A DNA stretch of 64,000 nt, taken from NCBI RefSeq assembly GCF_042697365.1, contig NZ_CP137604.1. One strand, given 5' to 3'. Every line of letters begins with the position of its first letter. The first letter of the stretch is position 1. The translations under genes were made by a program, and so were the position numbers. The stretch comes from Brucella pseudintermedia (GTDB taxonomy: Bacteria > Pseudomonadota > Alphaproteobacteria > Rhizobiales > Rhizobiaceae). A model generated the notes under the pieces. It was not told where the DNA came from. It was given only the letters and a program-made list of their open reading frames with translations, and did no database searches. Positions 53,142 to 60,948 of this stretch are shown here, piece after piece.

Positions 53142-54509
53142 TTAAGCCGCGCGCTGACCGCCATTGCCATTGGCATTGCGGCGCTTTCGGCGGAACGGGC
53201 GCTTCGCTTTAGGCGCGGCGTCCGCCGTTGCGTGGGCGGCTCCGCGATGATCGCCAGCTTTCGGGGCTGCGCGACGCGGCTTCTGCGGTGTCGTGCCTTT
53301 GCGATGGGTCTTCTGCGGGCGTTCGCCCGGAGTTGCCGCGCGGGGTGCCGGAGCTGGTGCAAGTTCCACAGGCGCATCCTTGATCGGAAGCTTGCTGCGC
53401 GTCACACGTTCAACCGCCCTCAGCTTGGATTCCTCCGCCGCCGGATCGTAGAGCGTGATCGATGCGCCGCTGGCGCCGTTGCGGCCAGTACGGCCGATGC
53501 GGTGCACATAGGTTTCCGGTTCATCCGGCAGATCGTAGTTCACGACGTGGCTGATACCCGGAACGTCGATGCCGCGCGCGGCAATGTCGGTTGCGATCAA
53601 AATCCGCAGCGATCCGTCGCGGAAACCATTCAGCGCACGCTGGCGCGCGTTCTGCGACTTGTTGCCGTGTATGGCGGCGACTTCGTAGCCGTCGCGCTCC
53701 AGATGCCGGACAACCGCATCGGCACCGTGCTTCGTACGGGTGAAGACGATGACCGAGCGCATGGCCTTGTCGCCGAGCAGCGCCGACAGAAGGCGACGCT
53801 TCTCCTTGGTGTGCACGGGGTGCACAACCTGCGTGATTTCAGCAGCCGTCGTTCCCTGCGGAGCAACTTCAACGCGAACCGGGTCACGCAGCAGACTTCC
53901 CGCAAGCGCAGCGATTTCCTTCGGCATGGTTGCCGAAAACAGCGCGGTCTGACGGTCAGTATGGGTTGCCTTCGCGATGCGCTTCACATCGTTGATAAAC
54001 CCCATATCCAGCATGCGGTCCGCTTCGTCGAGAACCAGCCAGCGCGTCTGCGAAAGGTCCACCAGACCCTCACGCATCAGATCGGTCAGGCGACCCGGCG
54101 TGGCGATCAAAACGTCGATGCCCGGTGCGATACGCTTGATCTGCGAAAGCTTGGAAACGCCGCCAAGAACAAGCGCCGTCGAGATATGCGCGTGTTTGGA
54201 AACATTGCGGATCGTCTGCTCGATCTGCACAGCGAGCTCGCGCGTCGGTGCCAGGATCAGTGCCCGCGCGGTCTTCGGACGGCGCTTGTCGCCGAGGCCG
54301 ATGATCTTCTGCAGAATAGGCAGGCTGAAAGCTGCGGTCTTGCCGGAGCCCGTCTGCGCAATGCCCAGAATATCACGGCCTTCAAGCTGTTGCGGGATCG
54401 CCTGCAACTGGATCGGCTTCGGCTCGGTCATGCCAGCGGCTTCAACGCCCTTGAGCAGAACGCCGGTAACGCCAAGAGCAGCAAAGCCGCCCGTAATTTC
54501 TTTTGTCAA
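53142..54509 (-). CDS. DEAD-box RNA helicase (RhlE-like)
   Basis: 455 aa with the start at TTG 54509; ATG codons at 54533 and 54554 would add 8 or 15 residues. The motifs are AQTGSGKT (Walker A), PTRELA, TPGRLTD, VLDEADRMLDMGF (DEAD), SATMP and HRIGRTGR. The C-terminal tail is rich in Lys/Arg/Ala/Pro (ATPGERPQKTHRKGTTPQKPRRAA...RRKRRNANGNGGQRAA) and probably binds RNA. It unwinds structured RNA in ribosome assembly or mRNA decay. GAGAGAG six bases before the TTG supports the start. Confidence 0.9.
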   Translation of the reverse strand: MTKEITGGFAALGVTGVLLKGVEAAGMTEPKPIQLQAIPQQLEGRDILGIAQTGSGKTAAFSLPILQKIIGLGDKRRPKTARALILAPTRELAVQIEQTIRNVSKHAHISTALVLGGVSKLSQIKRIAPGIDVLIATPGRLTDLMREGLVDLSQTRWLVLDEADRMLDMGFINDVKRIAKATHTDRQTALFSATMPKEIAALAGSLLRDPVRVEVAPQGTTAAEITQVVHPVHTKEKRRLLSALLGDKAMRSVIVFTRTKHGADAVVRHLERDGYEVAAIHGNKSQNARQRALNGFRDGSLRILIATDIAARGIDVPGISHVVNYDLPDEPETYVHRIGRTGRNGASGASITLYDPAAEESKLRAVERVTRSKLPIKDAPVELAPAPAPRAATPGERPQKTHRKGTTPQKPRRAAPKAGDHRGAAHATADAAPKAKRPFRRKRRNANGNGGQRAA

Positions 54510-54816
54510 TTCAATCTCTCTCGGTGGCACCATGTTGTCATGGTCCACATCCAATGCCGGTCAAGCGCAACTTGCCGAACTCTAACTGTTCAATGATAAC
54601 GACGGGACGCCGGAACTTTTAACTCCTGGCGACTTGCGCTGCCGTGCCCGAACATTTCTCGGGTCTCCCCGCCTTCGGACCATTCCGAAAGACAGAGGCG
54701 AGACGCAACAAGTCCAATGCCGGGAAAACTGACGAAACACGTCGGCCCATGCGCCTGATGCGGCATATGGGGTGTTTTCGCCGAAAAAGCAACCGATTTT
54801 GCTTAAACCAACAAAA
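54510..54816. other. Intergenic region between ilvA and helicase genes
   Basis: 307 bp between the helicase start and the ilvA stop, both on the minus strand. It presumably carries the helicase promoter and leader. No additional gene or distinct motif was identified. Confidence 0.5.
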
Positions 54817-56073
54817 TCAGATGATGAAGTCAGCAAGCACCTGATTGTCCGTGATGTCCTGATAGGCCCAGCCCGCTTCTGCGAACTTCTTCTCCAGAAT
54901 CTTGAAATTCGACGCATCTTTCGTTTCGATGCCGATCAGCACCGAGCCAAAATTGCGCGCCGATTTCTTCAGATATTCGAAACGCGCAATATCGTCCTCG
55001 GGCCCCAGAAGATCGAGGAAGGAACGAAGCGCACCGGGTCTCTGCGGGAAGCGGAAGATGAAATACTTCTTCAAGCCTTCAAATCGAAGTGCACGCTCGC
55101 GCACATCCGGCAGGCGTTCGAAATCGAAATTGCCGCCTGAAACGACGATGACGATCCGCTTGCCCTTGAGTTCGCTTTTCTTGAAATCCTTCAACGCATC
55201 AATGCCAAGCGCGCCAGCCGGTTCAAGCACAACGCCCTCTATGTTGAGCATTTCGATGATCGTCGCACAAAGCCGGTTTTCCGGAACTGTTATGACAGTT
55301 TTTGGATCAAACCCTTTGAGAAGCTTGAAGTTTTCCTTGCCGATTTCGGCGACAGCCGCCCCATCGACGAAATTGTCGACATGGGTAAGTTTGATACGCT
55401 TGCCTGCCTCAAGGCTTCCTTTCAGGCTGGCCGCGCCCTGCGGCTCGACAAAACGGAAACTGGTCTTCCAGCCTTGGTCGGAAACATACTGTGTAACGCC
55501 GCCGGAAAGTCCTCCGCCTCCGACAGGCAACAGGATAAAGTCGGGCTTGTTTTCGTCGGGCAATTGCCGTTCGATCTCCAGCGCGACAGTGGCCTGCCCT
55601 TCCACGATGCCGGCATGATCGAAAGGCGGCACCATCACGCCCTTATTGCTTGCTGCAAATTCTTGCGAAGCGGCATAGCAAACGTCGAAAATATCACCCA
55701 CCAGCTTGATTTCGATGAATTCGCCGCCAAAAGCACGCGTCTTGTCGATCTTCTGCTGCGGTGTCGTAACCGGCATAAACACAACGCCCTTGCGGCCAAA
55801 ATGGCGGCAGACAAAGGCAAAGCCCTGCGCATGATTGCCAGCGGAAGCGCATACAAACACCGCATTCTTGTCGGTAGTTTCGACAGCCTTGGAAATAAAA
55901 TTGAAGGCCCCGCGAATCTTGTAGGAACGGACGGGCGTCAGGTCCTCGCGCTTGAGCCAAATCTCCGCGCCGTACTTCCGCGACAGGTAATCGTTAAGCT
56001 GCAGCGGCGTTTCAGGAAACAGCGCGCGCATGGCCTTTTCGGCCTCGGATACGGACTTGACGAAGGCGGACAT
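54817..56073 (-). CDS. ilvA: Threonine dehydratase (biosynthetic-type)
   Basis: 418 aa. The PLP lysine lies in VRSYKIRGAFNF (about residue 55), the glycine-rich phosphate loop is SAGNHAQGFA, and the serine-rich loop is VGGGGLSGG. The C-terminal domain, FIFRFPQRPGALRSFLDLLGPEDDIARFEYLKKSARNFGSVLIG, is the ACT-like regulatory domain expected for feedback by isoleucine. It deaminates threonine to 2-oxobutanoate, the first step of isoleucine synthesis. The ATG at 56073 matches the conserved MSAFVKSVSEAE. It is divergent from the tRNA-Leu(UAA) locus. Confidence 0.93.
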   Translation of the reverse strand: MSAFVKSVSEAEKAMRALFPETPLQLNDYLSRKYGAEIWLKREDLTPVRSYKIRGAFNFISKAVETTDKNAVFVCASAGNHAQGFAFVCRHFGRKGVVFMPVTTPQQKIDKTRAFGGEFIEIKLVGDIFDVCYAASQEFAASNKGVMVPPFDHAGIVEGQATVALEIERQLPDENKPDFILLPVGGGGLSGGVTQYVSDQGWKTSFRFVEPQGAASLKGSLEAGKRIKLTHVDNFVDGAAVAEIGKENFKLLKGFDPKTVITVPENRLCATIIEMLNIEGVVLEPAGALGIDALKDFKKSELKGKRIVIVVSGGNFDFERLPDVRERALRFEGLKKYFIFRFPQRPGALRSFLDLLGPEDDIARFEYLKKSARNFGSVLIGIETKDASNFKILEKKFAEAGWAYQDITDNQVLADFII

Positions 56074-56271
56074 TATTCGACTTTCTGTATTTCCAACGGA
56101 ATTTCGCCCATCGCTACATGGCTTTGACATCGCAGACAAGGTTGAAGCCTGACGGATGCCAAATCAACGATCTGGACCAGGCATATATTCGGCAGTTCTA
56201 ACTGTTGATGTTAACAGGCTTTGTGGCTTGAAATCGTGATACAAATCATGACATAGACAATGGCAATTGCT

Positions 56272-56316
56272 GCGGTCGTGGCGAAATTGGTATACGCAAC
56301 GGACTTAAAATCCGTT
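56272..56316 (+). tRNA. 5' half of tRNA-Leu(UAA), split by prophage
   Basis: The sequence begins GCGGTCGTGGCG and has the D-arm AAATTGGTATACGC and a complete anticodon arm ACGGA-CTTAAAA-TCCGT (anticodon UAA). After TCCGTT the variable arm, T-arm and the CGACCGC acceptor strand expected for this tRNA are absent; no GACCGC occurs in the next 180 bases. The remaining half should lie at the right prophage end outside the window. The 5' part resembles the intact tRNA-Leu(GAG) at 30406-30490 through the acceptor and D-arm. Confidence 0.8.
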
Positions 56317-56320
56317 CTAG
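56300..56320. other. Candidate attL core within the tRNA anticodon arm
   Basis: Host tRNA sequence stops matching a tRNA at about 56316-56317, just after the anticodon stem, where prophage sequence starts. Tyrosine integrases often cross over in anticodon arms. The exact core needs the matching attR, which is outside the window. Confidence 0.5.
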
Positions 56321-56341
56321 GGCTTTTTATTTACCGTAAGT

Positions 56342-56357
56342 GTTACGCTATCGTATT
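56342..56357. promoter_or_regulatory. Prophage near-palindrome, copy A
   Basis: GTTACGCTATCGTATT matches copy C (60531-60546) at 14 of 16 positions and lies 25 bp inside the prophage. See the finding on this repeat family. Confidence 0.5.
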
Positions 56358-56360
56358 GAT

Positions 56361-56387
56361 ATCCCTTGATAAACAAGGGTTTTTTCT
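56361..56387 (+). terminator. Rho-independent terminator at the prophage left end
   Basis: ATCCCTTG and CAAGGGT pair around ATAAA and are followed by TTTTTCT. It would stop host transcription from the tRNA promoter entering the prophage. Confidence 0.7.
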
Positions 56388-56402
56388 AAGTGCATCACAA
56401 GC

Positions 56403-56418
56403 GTTACGCAAACGTAAC
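56403..56418. promoter_or_regulatory. Prophage near-palindrome, copy B
   Basis: GTTACGCAAACGTAAC has inverted arms CGTTACG/CGTAACG counting flanking bases and matches copy C at 13 of 16 positions. It lies 48 bp before the first prophage gene, where an early promoter operator is expected. Confidence 0.55.
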
Positions 56419-56424
56419 GGATGT

Positions 56425-56447
56425 TGTGACCAAACCCTGTGACCAAA
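56425..56447 (+). repeat. Tandem direct repeat TGTGACCAAA
   Basis: TGTGACCAAA occurs at 56425-56434 and 56438-56447, a 13-bp step, just before the first prophage gene. It could be integrase arm sites, a regulator site or part of the leader. Confidence 0.45.
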
Positions 56448-56465
56448 GAGACCTAGAGGACCAAA

Positions 56466-57164
56466 ATGAAAGACCACGGAAAGGCCATCGGGCCGTCGAT
56501 TGCAGACAATAAGCCGCTCCTGACGAAGCTCATCCAGCAGGAACCCATGCTGTTCGGATCGGACGCGAAATTTGCTGACATGCAGGGCGGTCCCCTGACC
56601 AACCTTGCGCTTGTCGCTCTGGAAGACATCGGGGTTGACCGGAAGGACCTGATCGTGGACACGCGGTCTCACATGCTGAAGCCCGGATGGTATCCCGCGA
56701 TCCCCGGCTGGCATTGCGATGAGGTTCCCCGAGGGAAGGACGGTCAGCCGGACATTGATCTGATCCCGGGTTGCCATGATGACCGCCCGAGGCATTACCT
56801 GATCGTGCTCGACGCAGGGACAAATGCCATGACGCATTTCCTTAACGCCAAATGCAGAGGGTACATGGCGCTTGATGAAGGGCTGATCGCTCACAGTAAA
56901 GCGGTGCAACTGGGCGAACCGAGTACGGTATGGGGTCAGTGCGACAGGGTGATCAGACAAGGCATCGATCCTGAGCATATCGAACGGACAGTCTCCGGTC
57001 ATTTGTACGAGTTCAGCCAGTTCGACTTCCACACGGCCACCCCGGCAACCGGCGACGGCTGGCGATGGTTCTTCCGGGCTACGACCAAATCGAAACGTCC
57101 GGTTGCGAATGAAATCCGAAGGCAAGTTCAGGTTTATCTGGGCGATGTGAACGGAGGCTGGTGA
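56466..57164 (+). CDS. Prophage protein with possible 2-oxoglutarate/Fe(II) oxygenase motifs, 232 aa
   Basis: First prophage gene. No family was firmly recognised. The sequence contains PGWHCDEVPR with His83-x-Asp85, then about 100 residues later FHTATPATGDGWRWFFR with His189 followed by ten residues and Arg200. H-x-D ... H-x10-R is the facial-triad and co-substrate pattern of 2-oxoglutarate-dependent oxygenases; RHYLIVLDAG between them looks like a core strand. The fold is inferred, not shown. It lies upstream of the phage RNA polymerase, so it is probably an early, host-promoter-expressed gene. GACCTAGAGGACC supplies its SD. It could modify a host or phage macromolecule; alternatives remain open. 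Confidence 0.65.
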   Translation: MKDHGKAIGPSIADNKPLLTKLIQQEPMLFGSDAKFADMQGGPLTNLALVALEDIGVDRKDLIVDTRSHMLKPGWYPAIPGWHCDEVPRGKDGQPDIDLIPGCHDDRPRHYLIVLDAGTNAMTHFLNAKCRGYMALDEGLIAHSKAVQLGEPSTVWGQCDRVIRQGIDPEHIERTVSGHLYEFSQFDFHTATPATGDGWRWFFRATTKSKRPVANEIRRQVQVYLGDVNGGW

Positions 57165-57530
57165 TTGGAAATCAGCCTCGACTTCGCGGCCCGTAAGGTG
57201 ATCATGGCGTCGATGCTTTATTACGGGCTGGAAGAGAGCGTCCTGTCTGACCATGAGTTCGACGCCTTAAGCTGTCGAGTGGCAGACAACTGGGAAGAGC
57301 TGGCACCACAAAGAAAGTTCTGCCTCGGAAGCGCCGCCTCAATCCGCACTTCCGGCTTCCACGTCCGCGTCTCTACGATAGCCGAATGCGCCGCCATAAG
57401 CTGGCTCAAGGCGCTCGGTCGATACGATCCGGACGGTAACCGGAGGATTTTTTCAACAGCCCCGCAGAAGTACTCAAAAGTGGTCGGCCACTGGCGACCA
57501 GCCTCGGCTTTCATGTGGGGAAACACATAA
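57165..57530 (+). CDS. Prophage protein of unknown function, 121 aa
   Basis: The start is TTG, one base after the preceding stop, with GGAGG seven bases upstream. The segment MLYYGLEESVLSDHEFDALSCRVADNWEEL loosely resembles the N-terminal Ia-type motif of NAD-dependent DNA ligases (YY..D.P.ISD.EYD.L...L). The rest (KFCLGSAASIRTSGFHVRVSTIAECAAISWL) has no clear match. It is too short for a ligase. Whether it shares ancestry or is a coincidence cannot be told. It is the second early gene, before the Nudix hydrolase. Confidence 0.6.
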   Translation: MEISLDFAARKVIMASMLYYGLEESVLSDHEFDALSCRVADNWEELAPQRKFCLGSAASIRTSGFHVRVSTIAECAAISWLKALGRYDPDGNRRIFSTAPQKYSKVVGHWRPASAFMWGNT

Positions 57531-57540
57531 GGACTGCATA

Positions 57541-58005
57541 ATGGATCAGCCTATCGCACACACAGCAGACGGTCGCCCTCTGTTCGACAACACGCCAACC
57601 GTAGTCTGCCTTCTGGTTCCTGATAAGAGCAACAAGAAGCTTCTGATTGTCCGACGCGCCAATGAACCCGGCAAGGGTCTGCTTGGTCTGCCCGGAGGTT
57701 ACCACATGCGGGGCGAGAGTTGGCAACAGGCCGGTGCCCGGGAGGTTGCTGAGGAGACTGGCTACTATGTCGATCCTCGGAGGGTTTCCCTCTTCTCGTT
57801 CAAGACGGACGAATACGGGAATAACCTCGTGATTGCCTTTACGGACCCTCCTGAGACTTCACTGCCGGAACAGTTGGACCGGACTGAGGTCGAGGAAGTC
57901 CTCTGGATCGACAACCCATTGAAGGCGGAAGACTGGGCTTTCCCTCGTCATTTCGCAGCGGTCGAGCAGTACTTCGCCCTCCAGAAGCAAGCTTGGCGGC
58001 TCTAG
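57541..58005 (+). CDS. Nudix hydrolase (prophage)
   Basis: 154 aa. The Nudix box is complete: GYHMRGESWQQAGAREVAEETGY matches G-x5-E-x7-REUxEExGU. The protein starts MDQPIAHTADGRPLFDNTPTVVCLLVPDKSNKK. Such enzymes cleave nucleoside diphosphates linked to another moiety (NADH, ADP-ribose, dinucleotides). Being just upstream of the phage RNA polymerase, it may alter host NAD or alarmone pools during takeover; the substrate cannot be read from the sequence. It lies 33 bp before the polymerase gene. Confidence 0.88.
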   Translation: MDQPIAHTADGRPLFDNTPTVVCLLVPDKSNKKLLIVRRANEPGKGLLGLPGGYHMRGESWQQAGAREVAEETGYYVDPRRVSLFSFKTDEYGNNLVIAFTDPPETSLPEQLDRTEVEEVLWIDNPLKAEDWAFPRHFAAVEQYFALQKQAWRL

Positions 58006-58038
58006 CCTCCTACCCATAACCCACCAAGAAAGTCAGCT

Positions 58039-60528
58039 ATGAATGCACTCACGCCTATTCAACAGGCGGCTGAGGTCGATCCTGCTTACCTTCGTCAGGT
58101 CGATCTTGAAATTGAAATGGCCGGTCTCGGCAAGGATCGATACTGGGCCAAGGTCACGAAGGACATCGACAAGGAGCGGGGCGATGGAACGACGACAGGT
58201 CGTTACCTCGTCAAACAGGTGATCGGTCCCCTCTCTGATGCAATCAAGAAGTTCGTAGAGGAGGCATACGCGGGTGCTCCCCGCCGCCGAGCGACTGCCG
58301 CAAGGCTGATCAAGGACATGGACCCCGATGTCGTCGCCTTCCTAGCCACGAGGGCACTGGTCAGCCGCCTCCTCTACAAACCAAACGTCCCCATGGTTGG
58401 CCTTGCGAGGCTCATCGGGAATACCGTCGAGACCGAGGCACGGTTCAACGAGTTCGCCGCAAAGGCACCGGCCCTGTACGCCACAATCGACCGGCAGCAG
58501 ACCAAGGCCGGTGCCTCTTCTCACCATAAGAAGACCGTTCTGAGCTACGCTATGAGCAAGAACGAAATCGAATGGGAAGGCTGGTCGAAGACGGATTGCA
58601 TCCACCTTGGGCTGAAACTGATCGAGCTGTGTCAGGAATGCTCGGGAATCATTGAGTTCTCTGAGCAACAGGTGACCTTCTCCGGGGCGTACAAGTCCCA
58701 GTATCTGGTCAATTTCACGCCCAAGGTGGACGAGTGGGTGAAACAATCGCTCATCCAAGGGGCTGACTTCCACCCGTTATACCTTCCGACGATCATTCCG
58801 CCGAAGCCTTGGACATCCCTTCAGGGTGGCGGATACTACAGCACCGCTGTGAAGCCGTTGCGTCTCGTCAGGGGTATGCGGAAGGAGCACCGGAAGCTTC
58901 TCGAAGAGGCTGACCTCAGTGTCGTCTTCGCTGGCGTCAATGCGATCCAGTCCACGCCTTGGCAGATCAACACGTCCATCCTGAACGTCATGCAGCAGCT
59001 GGCAAGAACCAACTCGGAGATTGCCGGGATGGTATCCAAGGATGACCTCCAGCTTCCCGACAAGCCTCACGACATCGACACGAACGAGGAAGCCCTCCGG
59101 CAATGGAAGTGGGCCGCTCGGGATGTCTACATGGCGAACGTCAAGCTTCGCAATGACCGCATGAGGCAGGAGCAGCTTCTCGATCTGGCTGACAGGTTCA
59201 AGGACGAACCGGCGATCTACTTCCCGCACACCCTCGATTTCCGAGGGAGAGCCTACCCGGTTCCCCAGATGCTTAATCCGCAAGGAAGTGACCCCGTGAA
59301 GGCGCTTCTGAGGTTCGCTGAAGGGAAACCTTTGGGTGAACACGGAGAGCACTGGCTGGCTGTCCATGGGGCTAATTGCTTCGGAGTGGACAAGGTGCCC
59401 TTTGAGGATCGCGTGGCTTGGGTGAGAGAACACCGAGACCAAATATGGGACAGCGCAATGGACCCGCTAGGAAATCTCTGGTGGACCGATGCCGACAGCC
59501 CTTGGTGTTTCCTCGCGTTCTGCTTCGAGTGGACCGCAGCTGAAGCCGGTGGGAAGGACTTCGTTTCCCATCTCCCTATCGCCTTGGACGGCTCCTGCAA
59601 CGGGCTTCAGCACTTCAGTGCGATGCTCAGGGACCCGATAGGCGGCGCTGCCGTGAACCTCCTGCCTTCTGAGAAACCTCAGGACATCTACAAGTCTGTT
59701 GCGGATGTCGTGCTCGGGAAGCTGAAGAGGTTCACGCAGGACGGAGGCACCGAGGAGGCTGAGAAGAAGGCCCGATGGGCTTACGCATGGCGACACTTCG
59801 GGATTGACCGGAAGGTGACCAAGCGTCCGGTTATGGTCCTCCCCTACGGTGGCACCGCTCGGTCCTGCCTGAAGTACGTCGATGAGGCCATACGTGAGAA
59901 GATCGGAGGCGGGTCGCAACACAACCTAGGGGAAGAGCTTTCTCCTGCTATCGCTTGGCTTTCTAGTCTGGTCTGGGAGAGCATTGGCGATGTTGTGGTT
60001 GCGGCCCGGGAGGCAATGGACTGGCTCCAGAAGACAGCCCGAGCGGTTGCCAAGGAGAACAAGCCGTTGTCGTGGGAAGCACCCAGCGGCTTCATCGTTT
60101 ACCAAGCGATCCACGACCTGAAGGTCCAGCGCATCGAAACGAAGATCGCGGGTAAGATCATCAAGCCCCGTATCTATGTCGAAACCCCAAAGATCAACGG
60201 GAACAAGCAGGCGACTTCCCTCAGCCCGAACTTCGTCCACTCCATGGACGCCTCAGCGATGATGCTGACGGTGGCCCGGATGCAAGCTCAGGGCTTCCGA
60301 CACTTCGCCATGATCCACGACAGCTACGCGGTACACGCTTGCGATACCCCTGAACTCGCGAGGGTTCTCCGGGAGGAGTTCGTTGAGATGTACCGAAGCA
60401 ACCCCCTTGCTGCATTCAAGGCAAGGCTAGAGGAGATATTAGACAACCCAGACAAGCTCGAAAAACTACCCGCTTCCGGCTCTCTTCAAATTGAAGAAGT
60501 CCTGAAGTCTGACTTTTTTTTCGCCTGA
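58039..60528 (+). CDS. T7-type single-subunit DNA-directed RNA polymerase
   Basis: 829 aa (T7 RNAP 883). Motif A is PIALDGSCNGLQHFSAM with catalytic Asp517; motif B is VTKRPVMVLPYGG with Lys595 and Tyr603; motif C is HDSYAVHA with Asp761. These equal T7 Asp537, Lys631, Tyr639 and Asp812. The C-terminus KSDFFFA mimics the T7 FAFA end required for activity. It would transcribe the later phage genes from phage-specific promoters, leaving the early genes to host RNAP. The promoter-specificity loop (IETKIAGKIIKPRIYVETPKINGNKQ) differs from T7, so its promoter differs too. Confidence 0.95.
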   Translation: MNALTPIQQAAEVDPAYLRQVDLEIEMAGLGKDRYWAKVTKDIDKERGDGTTTGRYLVKQVIGPLSDAIKKFVEEAYAGAPRRRATAARLIKDMDPDVVAFLATRALVSRLLYKPNVPMVGLARLIGNTVETEARFNEFAAKAPALYATIDRQQTKAGASSHHKKTVLSYAMSKNEIEWEGWSKTDCIHLGLKLIELCQECSGIIEFSEQQVTFSGAYKSQYLVNFTPKVDEWVKQSLIQGADFHPLYLPTIIPPKPWTSLQGGGYYSTAVKPLRLVRGMRKEHRKLLEEADLSVVFAGVNAIQSTPWQINTSILNVMQQLARTNSEIAGMVSKDDLQLPDKPHDIDTNEEALRQWKWAARDVYMANVKLRNDRMRQEQLLDLADRFKDEPAIYFPHTLDFRGRAYPVPQMLNPQGSDPVKALLRFAEGKPLGEHGEHWLAVHGANCFGVDKVPFEDRVAWVREHRDQIWDSAMDPLGNLWWTDADSPWCFLAFCFEWTAAEAGGKDFVSHLPIALDGSCNGLQHFSAMLRDPIGGAAVNLLPSEKPQDIYKSVADVVLGKLKRFTQDGGTEEAEKKARWAYAWRHFGIDRKVTKRPVMVLPYGGTARSCLKYVDEAIREKIGGGSQHNLGEELSPAIAWLSSLVWESIGDVVVAAREAMDWLQKTARAVAKENKPLSWEAPSGFIVYQAIHDLKVQRIETKIAGKIIKPRIYVETPKINGNKQATSLSPNFVHSMDASAMMLTVARMQAQGFRHFAMIHDSYAVHACDTPELARVLREEFVEMYRSNPLAAFKARLEEILDNPDKLEKLPASGSLQIEEVLKSDFFFA

Positions 60529-60530
60529 CT

Positions 60531-60546
60531 GTTACGCTAGCGTAAT
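60531..60546. promoter_or_regulatory. Prophage near-palindrome, copy C
   Basis: GTTACGCTAGCGTAAT contains the perfect 14-bp palindrome TTACGCTAGCGTAA, three bases after the RNA polymerase stop. It shares its core with copies A and B at the prophage left end. Confidence 0.6.
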
Positions 60547-60608
60547 GCTAATCCACCCCAGTAGCCGCTCAGGTTCCCCTTCCCTGTTTCTCAGGAGATT
60601 ACCTATAC

Positions 60609-60857
60609 ATGAACAATAACATCACCATTCGTTACGGCGCAGCTCACCACTCGGTTACAGCCGGGGATGTGACAATCGACTTCTGCAAAGCGCATCGTGA
60701 CGTTCGTTACCAGACACGGAAGATCATCATCGAAGGTCTCCGGGAGTCTGGCTACTTCGGTGAGGAGGCCAAGCGTCCACGGCGACGTAAGGTTGTCCGC
60801 ACGAAGGGCAAGAAAGGCCACGGCACGTTGGTCCGCAAGGAGCAGCCTCGTGCTTGA
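60609..60857 (+). CDS. Prophage early protein, 82 aa, basic C-terminus
   Basis: Starts MNNNITIRYGAAHHSVTAGDVTIDFCKAHRDVRYQTRKIIIEG. The C-terminal KRPRRRKVVRTKGKKGHGTLVRKEQPRA is strongly basic and probably binds nucleic acid. AGGAG lies 12 bases upstream. No family recognised. First gene after the RNA polymerase, in the position of T7 class II-type early genes. Its stop overlaps the start of the next small gene. Confidence 0.7.
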   Translation: MNNNITIRYGAAHHSVTAGDVTIDFCKAHRDVRYQTRKIIIEGLRESGYFGEEAKRPRRRKVVRTKGKKGHGTLVRKEQPRA

Positions 60858-60948
60858 CCTTACCTCATTCCTTATCGGACTGGCGGTCGGCCTCTTCTTC
60901 ATCATGGCGTCAATCCATGACAGCAGGGGCCCAGACGCCCATGCGTAG
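60850..60948 (+). CDS. Prophage small membrane peptide, 32 aa
   Basis: GTG start inside the end of the previous gene. The peptide LDLTSFLIGLAVGLFFIMASIHDSRGPDAHA is a single transmembrane helix with a short polar tail. It overlaps the next gene by eight bases. Possible role as a small membrane effector during infection; no family recognised. Confidence 0.55.
   Translation: MLDLTSFLIGLAVGLFFIMASIHDSRGPDAHA

Noticed and set aside
56260..56442. A 60-aa plus-strand frame across the tRNA-Leu half and the prophage end
   Set aside because: It reads straight through the tRNA structure and a terminator hairpin, has no ribosome site, and is better explained by RNA and integration signals.
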